From Anisus vortex (Eukaryota; Mollusca; Gastropoda; Planorbidae): DNA of 64,000 nt. Shown here piece after piece: positions 54,300-64,000 of this stretch (within the stretch, counting starts at the first letter, position 1; every line of letters starts with the position of its first letter). The stretch lies in assembly GCA_949126835.1 (NCBI GenBank), contig OX421500.1, forward strand, positions 26,230,731 through 26,294,730, given 5' to 3'. The translations under genes were made by a program, and so were the position numbers. The notes under the pieces were generated by a model. The model was not told where the DNA came from. It searched no databases and was given only the letters and a program-made list of their open reading frames with translations.

Positions 54300-55930
54300 C
54301 AAGAGAAAAAAAAGTAGGTCTATTTTAAACCATTCACTTCTCTATTTCTCTATTGCGTAAGTTATGCTAAAATTAAATGTTTAAGTATATTCTAAGAGTG
54401 AGGATGGAAGATTCACATTAAAAACATTATTGTAAATATAGCTACGATAATAAGTCTTACGTTTAGGCCTGAGTCATTTTGAAAACTGAGAGTGAATCCT
54501 ATATCAGACCTATGTTTTGCTGCCTATTACACAACGACCATATATGGCCTAGTAGGAATATGTTTATATCGAATTCTGTAACCGCTAAAGAGAAACCCTC
54601 ATTAAAAACGTGTTCAATAAAATATGTGAATGAGATATTCAGATAAAAAGAATCCTAAATAGAACTGTTTCTTGATGCCTATATTTAAAGCCTCTTTTTT
54701 TATCTTGACAGATATGCCTAGTGAAAACATTTGATTAATGCCTAAAATAAATATGTCATTGATACGCAAAATTAACATTTCAACAACAACAATAACAAAT
54801 AAAAGGAACTGTGATATTGCTGAAAATTTTAATTAGGAAGTATTAAAAAAAAGAAAAGATGACTAAGATGAAAACAAAAATAGTTTCACTAAGCCTTTAT
54901 GTGTACCAGAACCAAAATCGTGTTAAAATATTACTAATAGTTTTAAGTTAATTAGGTTAATAGGGCAGCTGTAATTGATTTAAGGTTTATAGGCCCTTAT
55001 GCTGCTGTTTGACTTCCTAGTTCTGAATTGATGCATATTGTAACTGTTATATCTTCCTTAGCAGCATGGCGATTTTATTATTTAATTACAAATGAAGCAG
55101 AAAAAACTAAAGCAAGTGGTCCATGTGTATTATAGTCTATGATTTTTTATGTAATTATATAATGTAATATATAGCATAGAATATTTGTGCAGTAGGCCCT
55201 ATAAGCACTGAACTATATATGATTTGAAAACCCGAGTTGACCACTTGCTTGACGACTTAGTGAAAAAAAAGGCTACAGTACATACAAGGCTCCTAAATTA
55301 TGGATTTTAAACTCGAATATAGATATTATTTGAAAAATAATAATATAATAATAATAGTAATACATGTTTACGCTAAACTGATTTAAAATTATATTGAAAC
55401 TATCACGTTTTTATAAACAAAGTGACAGTGACTGTACATAATAGCATGTTAATTATAACAAAACGCCGTTTTCAATGTTTCTAATAACTATGTCACGAAA
55501 AAAAAAAGTTTACAAAATGCACCAATTCGTAAATGAAAAGATTTTCTAGATAGCGTAATAAGCTAGAACGTGATTTCTAAACAAGGCAAAATTAAATAGA
55601 TTACTGTAATTCTGAAAACGAATTATTAATAAAGAGAATGTGGAGTCCACTTACTTTTAAAAAATCACATATCTTTAATGTCGAACTGAAATACTTACAT
55701 ATCATATACTATTATAACACATGTAGTCGATATGGTCAAACACTTATTAGACTTCTAGTCAATATGGTTGATTTAACACAGTTAAAATTTTAATAATCTA
55801 GCATATATTGTAGATGTGTCATTAGATTCTATATTTGATTACGCCTATCAACCAGGGTGTATAATATAGAGAGTGTTCTTTGTCCTACATTATAGTGTGT
55901 GTTCTTTTTCTAAGAATAGATTATATAGAG
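54300..55930. other. No gene recognised
   Basis: AT-rich, with no long frames, clear repeats or transposon ends. It probably includes the promoter and first intron of the ankyrin gene. Confidence 0.4.
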
Positions 55931-55931
55931 T

Positions 55932-56589
55932 GTGTTAAACAATAACAACCTAATAGATAAGTTTCAGTCAGCATATCGATTTGGACACAGCTGTGAGACA
56001 GCACTACTTCGTTTCTTGAATGATGTTCTTTGTAGTGCGGACCGTGATGATCTGACACTCATAGTTCTAATAGATCTTAGCGCTGCTTTTGATGTTATTG
56101 ACCATGGTCGAATACTCCTGTCAAAACTTCAGTATGAGGTTCGCATCACTGAGACTGCTCTTTGCTGGTTCAGTTCCTACCTGACCAACAGAACTCAGCG
56201 AGTTATAGTCAATCTGGCCTCTTCACAAGAAACTCCCCTCATCTGTGGGGAACCGATGGGTTCAGTTTTAAGGCCCGTCCTATTCTCAGTGTATACAATT
56301 CAGCTTGGCAAAATTATCGAGAGCCATTGTGTATCTCGTACATTTTTTGCAGATGACACTGATTTACAGGAGTTTTCGTCCTGATTCGCCTGTCCGCGCT
56401 TGTGCTGTTGGTGATGTTGAGGAGTGCTGTCAAACAGTCAGTGCATGGATGGCTTCAAATAGACTTAAATTAAATGATGACAAGACAGAGGCAATTATCT
56501 GTGGTTCTGATGTCATTCTTCGGAAAATCTCTATTACAATCAAAGTTGGGGATTCCGAGATAACGTTGTCCAACCAGAGGACGATGTGA
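55932..56589 (+). pseudogene. LINE reverse transcriptase fragment, frameshifted
   Basis: It reads LIDKFQSAYRFGHSCETALL, the motif-A core LIDLSAAFDVIDH, SSYLTNRTQRVIV, a changed GEPMGSVLRPVLF (normally GVPQGSVLGP) and FFADDTDL (motif C). Then a frameshift near 56380 leads to SAWMASNRLKLNDDKTE. It is a CR1/jockey-like non-LTR RT, truncated at both ends and inactive. Confidence 0.85.
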
Positions 56590-57965
56590 CAAGACAGGCT
56601 CTAGACCGGAAACCCCCTCCACCACCACCACCGCCCTCCCCAGTGTAATGGAAAAGTAAGCAGACACAAGGCAGACTTGCAGGAGGTCGGTTGACAGTGT
56701 TACGTCCACAATCCCCTTGTGGCCAGAGCTGTGTAGATCTTGCTGATAATTCTCGTTAGTCCTAGGGGAGACTTTAATTATTAGTATTTATGTTTCAGTA
56801 TTACACGAACTCTTCTTATAGTCCTGGGCACAAACTCAGTATTTGTATTCCAACATTTCCTTTCTTGGGCATTAGAGTAGTAGATAAATCTTATAGTAAT
56901 GTATACAACACAATAGAATAGTAACTTGACAAGGAAGCTTCAGTGTAACTGTTGTTGATAGTTTATTTCAGGTGATATGTTCAATATATACAATATATCT
57001 ATTATGTACAGTTAGAATAAAATAATGCAAACACAAACGTTCTCAAAGGAACATATTTTGAAACTCTCTGTCTTTCAGACAAAACAAATCATTAAATACT
57101 ATCCGAGTGGTGCAAGGGACAGACCCACTACCAGTAGGGGTGAAAATCATGGTATCATTACAAAACTCATAACAAAAACGATAGGAACTTCCCCTATTAA
57201 ATAATGAGTCGTTCCCAGACCCTGAGAATTTGAGATCAACACAGAATCCCAACATTACCTAGAATCTTTCATTTTCCTACTAAACGTCCTAATATTGTGT
57301 GTAGTGAGAAAAGAGAGAGAGAGAAGAATAAACATTGCGTGTTCCAATTCTTGGAAAAACAATATACATGACAACAGCGAGACAAAGGCTGCGCTGTCAC
57401 ATGGAGACGCTGGGGAGGTGTAACTTCAGCCTTATAGATCTTATTAAGGCCAGGGCCCTCGAGAGAAAAATTGATGCCGGTACGAGATCTTTTCTGCCCC
57501 CCCCCCACCTACCCCCTCCCTCAACACACACTTTTTAAAATTAACATTCTGTTACTTCATGATAACATCTGATGGGGTTTCTTTTGTTGTTTTTTTCTTA
57601 TAAAATTAAAATATATAGATCTATGCCTACTTAAATTTGTCCATTAGCTTTAACCAACGACCATTACAGTTAAAGGTTTGATGATGATACTTAAATGAAC
57701 CTTTTCTGAAACTTTAACAGTAGGTTCTAACCAAGTAGACGATTTCTACCAAGTAGGCCTACCAAATCTATCTTCATAGGATATAATATGTACTTATGTA
57801 TTGATCAGTGGGCTTAAACTAACAAAGGCGAATGGTCACAAGTCACAAGGACTCTAAATCCCTTACTACGCCCGAGCTGCTTGCCAATGATATCGGCAAA
57901 GAAAAGTTAGTCCCTTTTTGTTTTATCATCTCAGTATATTGTTTCAATTACACATTTAGTTGTGA
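56590..57965. other. No gene recognised
   Basis: Contains C-rich tracts (56610-56640; 57495-57530) and a GA run (57310). A stretch of mixed composition at 57340-57490 has open frames on both strands that I could not assign. Confidence 0.35.
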
Positions 57966-57971
57966 TTTATC

Positions 57972-58205
57972 GGCACGGTGGCCAGGCGACAGCGTGTTGG
58001 ATTGGCGTACCGATTGTCCAGGGTTAGAATCATATTATTTTTTCCCCGGGTCTGAAGGGTGTCCCTGAGTCTACATAACTTTGATGGATACATTACAGTT
58101 GTTGGGGGAAAACAACATTCGTCTGGGCATTGTGCGGGCGACACAATGTTAGTATGCCGTGTCCACTGAAACTGTTGAATTCTGCTTCAACGACGCTATA
58201 GATTA
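57972..58205 (+). mobile_element. SINE family A copy
   Basis: 'cagcgtgttggattggcgta' and 'ccagggttagaatcat' (decayed B box), body 'ctgggcattgtgcgggcgac' and 'agtatgccgtgtccactgaa'. Confidence 0.8.
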
Positions 58206-58261
58206 ATTTTGTCCGATGGGATCACAATAAATATATATATTACATACCTATCGATCTTATC

Positions 58262-60366
58262 TTATATATTACAGACGCACCTTCTGTAAATAAGATTATT
58301 GCGTCCTACGCTCATCCGTCGTCTGAGTCTAGCCTTGCATTTTTATTAGTGTTTCAAATAATGTTAGGTTACTGGTTTTCCTGGTTAGTTCAGGCAACCC
58401 ATTCCATGCCGGGTGCCACTCGGGAAGAAAGTGTACTTATAGGCCTATGCATTAATTTTGTTCTCCTGTAAGGGATAAGGAAAATGTTTTTGTCCGTATG
58501 TTTATCTGAGCATTGCAACAGGTTGCTATTGTGTTGCATTTCTAAGTTAGAATTTAATGCCTTATGTATTATTACAACTTTACTCTTTGTCCTTCTGTCC
58601 TCTAGTACAGGAGTCGGCAACCTAAGGAACGCACGCATAGTGATTTTCAATGGCACGCGAGAGACCTCCAAGGTTCTGAATGAGGAAAACTGACTGTTGA
58701 AGCCGATATTTCTGAATGACATCGCGACACCTTTCAGTGAGTTGAACGCATTAACAAGGACGGGGCCAAACAGCATTTGGCCTGTTAGATCACTGAAATG
58801 GATTTCCTTATATCTTGAGTGAAATAAATTTTAAAACATTTAACTATATGTACTTCCCTTTATTAAGGTATAGGTCCTATATTAAGATATATAGTTGGGC
58901 TATTTAGTATATAGTTCGAAGCAAACAACGCGGAGTTTTATAAACAAAGGCAAGATTTTCAAGTTCATGAACTCATTTTTTCATACGTTATCACGCCTAA
59001 CTGGCTAGATCTTACTACAACCTTCTCAGATGTATTAAAGTGGAGGGATATTGACGATTTTCAAACGCAGCCAGTTGAATTTTAAACATCCAAAAACAAT
59101 AGGCATCGAAATGCCAATTACCCGAAAAATCTGGAAGGAAAATACTTAGGAAAGTTATCTGCTATTCTCAACTGTCAGGCATTTATTCGCTCTTCTTTCA
59201 GCTTTTGGTACACTTGTGAACAGTAATTATTGCACATGAAGCTGTGTTAAGCATTCAAAGAGGTGACTTACACTTCATTACTCAGAATTGACTAAATATG
59301 CATCTGCCATTATAAATTAGCGAATAGCAAGACAAGGCGCTTATTAATTGACACAGACTAATAGGCCTACATTTAAAATAGTTTTTATGCTCATCTTCTA
59401 TAATTAAACATAAATAAAAGTTATTCTAAAACAAAATTTGTTTTTATTAATTTAATAAATTTAAGAGACTTTTAATATCATTATTTTATTCCGTTGTTGT
59501 AATTATTAGACTGAGGTTAAATGGATAAACAATTAATGCAGGGAACGTTTATTTACAACTGTTTAATATCAATTAATTGTATCTCTCTAATTAAATCTTG
59601 CAATGAATACCATAATGCTGGAATTATATAAAAAACTAATAATTAATCTATAATAGTCAGTAATATTTTTTATATTACAAAACATAACTTGTTAGGCATC
59701 ACTATTGAATCAATATAAGAAATTTTGTTTTAATTAATTAAAGGGAGATAATTAACCCGTTTTATTTGCGCTAATAATTCTAAAATTATGTTTTATATTT
59801 TTCTTGTATAAAAGTCGAAATGGAATACAACTTATAATGACCAAACTGTAAAAAGTAGTTGAAAATTATATAAATATTATGTGACAAAAAATTATATGCA
59901 CATTTCTTAAACATTAGACTTTCATTAACTACCCAGTTTGTATAATTACTACGTATCTATTCCTCTTTACGATAGTTCGATTTAGCTGCAATGCTGCAAA
60001 AAAGTAAAGAAAATCTCAGTTATAACTGAGAATAAAATATAAAAATTAATAGTTATTAACATTTGCTAGATCCTCATCTCGACAGCCAAATGATAATGTT
60101 TACCAAATAATTACCATAAATGTCAAAGTTTAGTAAGAAAGTATTGTATTTGGTATAAACGCAAATAAAAAGGATGATAATCACTAACATGTCTTATAAA
60201 AAGTAATACAACAAGTGTAATAGCGCAGGTTGACATTTAGGCTGTTGGCACGCTGAAGGATTTAGAAATCCTAGTTTGGCATAGGCCTAGCTACCATCAG
60301 CAAAAGGTTGCCGACCCCTGCTCTAGTGTTTCTAGGTTTAGTGATTTAACTATTGGTGTTACTCTT
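58262..60366 (-). pseudogene. LINE 3' end (CR1/L2-like), split by a hAT insertion
   Basis: On the minus strand, 60366-60321 then 58607-58262 together match the 15-kb copy without a gap. It reads EDRRTKSKVVIIHKALNSNL, LQCSDKHTDKNIFLIPYRRT and a GMEW ending, then the 3' tail. The intervening sequence is the hAT element. Confidence 0.75.
58608..60320. mobile_element. hAT-type element (1,713 bp)
   Basis: Ends 'caggagtcggcaacc' and 'ggttgccgacccctg' are inverted repeats with one difference. The flanks ctctagta (58600-58607) and ctctagtg (60321-60328) match at 7/8. The interior is AT-rich with no long frame, so it is non-autonomous. It carries a single copy of the word that was amplified in the 23-kb element. 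Confidence 0.85.
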
Positions 60367-60704
60367 GTCGGTTGTAAATATTCGCCAGTAATGCATGTTG
60401 TGTAGTAAAATGTAAGGTTAGATCTGGTGTGGCAATACAGTTGACACATACATTTTTGAACAGACTCTTCCCAAAATACATTTTGTTAAATGAAAAAAAA
60501 AAAGTTTTACATTTTCAATACATTTGTCTAAAATTATGAGACCTTCAACCTCCCCTCTTGGCTACCGCACAGGAAATCATTAAAGTGTAAAAGGATCGAC
60601 TAACAAGTTTTGACTGCCGGCTACTAGTAGGCAGCGACATAGGCCTACTAGAGTATTTAGGCCTGGGCTACTAAGCTAACAGGGAGAACTGTAAGCCTGT
60701 AATG
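60367..60704. other. No gene recognised
   Basis: Short AT-rich stretch. Confidence 0.4.
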
Positions 60705-61033
60705 CAGGGCCGTATTTAGGATTGTGGGGGCCCTGTTCCCAAATTTATGTGGGGGCCCCTCGTGGCGTCGCCCTGCCTTCCACATACGTCCGAAAAGTGC
60801 CGTTAATTCATCTTACATTATGTAAAATCATAAATTGTATGTTGCGCTTAGTTTGGTTGGACTGGAGTGCTTAAAATTGTAGGGGGATAAATGCATTTTA
60901 TTTTACATTTTCAACGAAAGAATGGGATGTCATTAAAAATTTATTTTCGTGCTGTGTGGGGGCCCCCTTTATGTTGGGGGGGGGGGGGCACTGTACCAAC
61001 GGAACATGTGGAATATGCCTAAATACGCCATTG
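60705..61033. mobile_element. hAT-type MITE (329 bp) with perfect target duplication
   Basis: Left 'cagggccgtatttagg', right 'cctaaatacgccattg', inverted. The flanks ctgtaatg (60697-60704 and 61034-61041) are identical. The interior contains 'gtgggggcccc' twice. Confidence 0.85.
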
Positions 61034-61041
61034 CTGTAATG

Positions 61042-61654
61042 CTTATAGGTCTATATTTGTAAGTGTCTCTGGAGAAAAATAATAAAAAAGAGATCCTAAA
61101 TACTATCGAAAATAATTAGGACATATATTACAACTAGACTAGCTTCTGTGCATATTTAACAAAATGTTCAGGTATCTACACATTCAAAGAATACCAAAAT
61201 TAAGGACCCCAGTGCCACGTGAGTTTGTAGGAGGTTTTGTGCATCTCCTCTTACTTAATAGTAAGTTAATAGCAACAATTTAAAAAAAAAAATGGCGTAA
61301 TTGCCAATTTAATTTTAAATTTTAATATTCATGGGCCCCCCTAAACTCTTGTGGGCCCCGGTACGGCGTACTGGCTGTAGGCCTACTCCCCTCTCGTGGG
61401 GCCTAATTAGGGCCCACTTCTATGACGGCTCAAATGATTAAGTCAGCAGCCTCTTTTCACCCACCCCATGTGTTATTTAGGCCTACCTATAGTTACCCAC
61501 AGATAGGCTAAATCTTCCTGAAGAAAGAAAACTTACTTTAGAAAAACAACACCAGACAGCACAATAACGCATAGGCCTATGGTTATATGCTTGTTCAGTC
61601 TTTTAATATTTCTTATCACACGTTTTTGTATTTTAGGGCTAGATCATTTAAAAC
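61042..61654. other. No gene recognised; MITE-like pieces
   Basis: 'catgggcccccctaaactct' and 'tcgtggggcctaattagggc' at 61330-61420 suggest a further gggcc-type MITE with unclear ends. Confidence 0.35.
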
Positions 61655-61742
61655 ATCAATAAAAATGCAAGACTAGACTCGGACCACGGATGAGCGTAGG
61701 ACGCAATAAAGTTTTTTTTTTTTATAGATGGAGCGTCTGTAA
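61655..61742 (+). mobile_element. LINE 3' tail only (CR1/L2-like family)
   Basis: 'aaaaatgcaagactagactc', 'cggatgagcgtaggacgcaa', a T-rich insertion, then 'gagcgtctgtaatgtaagct'. Confidence 0.75.
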
Positions 61743-62845
61743 TGTAAGCTTATAAGAGAATGGATAGGAATAAATAATTATGGAATGTCATTGTGTCATG
61801 GGCAACGATAAGGCCTACCAAGAGACGCGTGCGAGGACTCAGGAAAATTGTTCTTCATCAACCAAGGGGAAGATAATATTTAGATTTGTATTAATAAAAA
61901 TATTTATACAAAATGGCAATAATAATAATATTTTTTAATGAACCATAGACTAAAGCACACACAATCTGTGTATCTCTGTGTATTTTTTAAATTTAAAATC
62001 TTGGTAATTAAAAAAAAAAACCTTTTCCTTAGAGTGGTCTCCCGTTTTAAATATGGCGACATAGAGTATCGTTTCGATACTTTCAGTACATGCAGTTTAC
62101 TGCACGTGAATATACTAACCACTAGCGGCTTAACGGTTAACATAAAACGTATATAATTATTAATTAAATCCTTTAGTAAATACGTTACTTATTTGAAAGA
62201 CCATAATACTTAGTTTAGTCTTTTTATACAAGAAGAATACGAAGCCGATTTGTTAGATTTATTGAATTTCTGAATTCAATTTCAAAATATTAAATATTAT
62301 TTTATATTTATAGGTATAGTATAGGCCTAATAATTGCACCGGTAAAAAAAATCAGCTGCTGTTTACATATAAAATACTATTTTTTTTTCTGTTTATTAGA
62401 TTTTTAAAAATTCATATCTGATATTATAGTACTTGAAAATTAATATGAAAGCTTAGTTAGAGTTAGAGTAATAGAGTTAGTTAGATCTAGAATCTAGAGT
62501 TAGAGCCTTTTACTTTTATTCATTATGATGATATTCGGAAAATATTCCATTAAATTAAATATTATTAAATTATTAGGTCAGTAGCATACATTTACATTAG
62601 GCCTACTTACTCATTACTTTACTAAGACTACATGCTTTTTTTTAAATAGGAAAGTTAAATTAGTATTTGATGTTATGAGAACAGGCCTATATTTTCACTT
62701 TCCACTTGACTTTAACTTTATGGTTGGGGTCCTACAGTAGAACAGTAGCCTATAGGCCATAGGCCCACTATAGACTATAGGACTATAGGGCCTACTATGT
62801 TGCTTACATAATTATTATTTTTATAAACATAATTTTAACTTTCAG
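61743..62845. other. Upstream region of YEATS2
   Basis: AT-rich. 'aatatggcgacat' at about 62048 is YY1-like and could mark a promoter, but no first exon with a clear donor was found. Confidence 0.35.
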
Positions 62846-62978
62846 TTATATGCTTTATTTGATGCCTGTCTGTACAAGACAATGTCTGGTTTAAAGCGTA
62901 ATCACGAGGACGTTGATCCTGACTATGCTGATATTGGGAATCAGCAGAATAAACGACAGAGGGCCCTTGAAGAAGATG
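62846..62978 (+). CDS. YEATS2: YEATS2, first coding exon
   Basis: An acceptor (attttaactttcag) precedes a 36-base leader and an ATG at 62882. 32 codons follow, then donor G|GTAGGT in phase 1. It reads MSGLKRNHEDVDPDYADIGN, close to the start of vertebrate YEATS2 as I remember it (MSGIKRTIKETDPDYED). The leader is itself open in frame (LYALFDACLYKT), which leaves room for a longer N-terminus. Confidence 0.75.
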
Positions 62979-63237
62979 GTAGGTTGCTTTCAAAATACTC
63001 AAATAGAAAAAACTTATGAATGAAATCTTTATATTTCTGTTAGGCCCTATAAAACCAATTACCTTTCTTGCCAAAATGGAAACTCTCATATAATATATGT
63101 GATATATTGATAACTTATTGCCATAATTGTTTACTTTAGCCAAACAAGCAGTTTGTCAACGAATACAGAATATTATTAAAAGTGAATTTCTTAAAGAAAT
63201 AAACAGCAAAGAATCAGAGCTCCAACAAGTTGATAAG
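62882..63237 (+). CDS. YEATS2: YEATS2 N-terminus (two exons, continues beyond the window)
   Basis: Two exons give 65 residues: MSGLKRN..., a KRQR basic patch, then a helical region ending SKESELQQVDK. Vertebrate YEATS2 has the same layout (DPDYED, NKRHKAIE, then a helix with IIK..F..E and KE.E...D) before its YEATS domain. YEATS2 is the scaffold and histone-acetyl/crotonyl reader of the ATAC acetyltransferase complex in the nucleus. The reader domain itself lies beyond the window, so the family is called on the N-terminus alone. Confidence 0.75.
63140..63237 (+). CDS. YEATS2: YEATS2, second coding exon
   Basis: Acceptor tttactttag, 98 nt, donor AAG|GTAATT, phase 1 to 0. It reads KQAVCQRIQNIIKSEFLKEI then NSKESELQQVDK. 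Confidence 0.75.
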
Positions 63238-63325
63238 GTAATTGTTTTAATTATAATAAATGGATGAAATGTTTGTTTTATATTTGTTGAACTTAAGTTT
63301 TTATCTGCATAACAAAGTAAGTTAA

Positions 63326-63989
63326 CTCTTTCTCTCCGGATCGACGATACCAGCTTCGATTTTAAAACGGCCATTTCGTCGGATCGACGATGCCAGCGTC
63401 GATTTATTAAATTACGCTTATTTTGTTTATTTTCAGCGCTATTATTTGAATTTTACTTTTACATAAATCTAGAATGTTTTCCTTTGAATAACATCCGGAT
63501 TTGTGTTTACATTGTGTTTTTATTGAAAAAAATGCATTTTTATAGATTATTTTTCACCCGTGTAGGGCCATATGTGGTGTGTCGTGATTATAAATGATAA
63601 AAACTGGCTTTATATTTATATTTTAAAAGAAATATTTGTTTTTTAATAGTGAAAAAGGGTACCGGTATATATTTTAGGAAAACAATGTAGTTAATTAATT
63701 TGGGAATTTATATATTTTTGGTGTGAGTCTTGGAATTTGTGTTATGTAAGAATATGGTGAGTAATTTTTTTTATTATTTTCGTTTAAAATATTTTTTTTA
63801 ATGTAAGTTACAAATGTTTTTTTATTCTCTGTAAGGAGCTTTTAGTTTCCTTTAATTCAATACCAAATATGATATTGTCTGATTAAAACCAAAAGAGTTA
63901 TTAAGATTTGAAGATTGCAATAGTAATAACAAAGAGAAATAAAAGGATAATTCCGTTAGAATAAGAAAAATAATTCCGGAGAGAAAGAG
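63326..63989. mobile_element. piggyBac-like MITE (664 bp) in YEATS2 intron
   Basis: A perfect 15-bp inverted repeat CTCTTTCTCTCCGGA at both ends, flanked by TTAA (63322-63325 and 63990-63993), the piggyBac target. Inside the left end 'ggatcgacgatrccagc' occurs twice. No coding frame. Confidence 0.85.
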
Positions 63990-64000
63990 TTAAAGCATTT

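Overview
The window looks like nuclear DNA from an invertebrate animal, most likely a lophotrochozoan and probably a gastropod mollusc. This is inferred from AT-rich, intron-rich sequence, tRNA-derived SINEs of a kind common in freshwater snails, frequent 'taggcctac' words, lectin, WSC and mucin exons, and a YEATS2 gene. Nothing bacterial is present: no operons, ribosome binding sites or CRISPR. Most of the window is transposons and tandem repeats, and real exons are short islands.

Left part (1-13.2 kb, minus strand): a mosaic secreted or surface protein gene. Exons joined by phase-1 introns encode two split C-type lectin domains, a WSC domain and a threonine/serine-rich mucin exon of about 1,018 codons built of 10-residue repeats. 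The WSC exon pair lies between the two half-exons of the first lectin domain. A 972-bp hAT transposon and a 1.1-kb array of 27-bp repeats sit in its introns.

Middle (22.3-32.9 kb, plus strand): a previously unlabelled three-exon gene for a secreted cysteine-rich protein of about 150 residues (signal-peptide exon plus two cysteine-rich exons, all splice phases matching). Both introns are swollen by satellites born inside transposons: 58 copies of a 21-bp unit inside a hAT element, and about 144 copies of a 32-bp unit inside the 3' end of a LINE.

37-41 kb: a pair of hAT-type MITEs that appear to have moved together as a composite, several nested LINE, SINE and hAT copies, and an orphan first exon behind a housekeeping-type promoter (ETS and YY1 sites).

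44.2-52.2 kb: a complete, apparently very young LTR retrotransposon with identical 1,034-bp LTRs and one intact 1,591-codon Gag-Pol frame. Its Pol order is protease-integrase-reverse transcriptase-RNase H, the reverse of normal Ty3/gypsy order and as in Gmr1-like elements. It lies 154 bp past the stop codon of an intronless ankyrin-repeat gene (52.4-54.3 kb, minus).

Right end (55.9-64 kb): a broken LINE reverse transcriptase, a LINE 3' end split by a 1.7-kb hAT element, a hAT MITE with a perfect 8-bp target duplication, then the first two coding exons of YEATS2 (ATAC acetyltransferase complex) on the plus strand, with a piggyBac-like MITE in its second coding intron. All splice assignments were made by eye and need RNA evidence.
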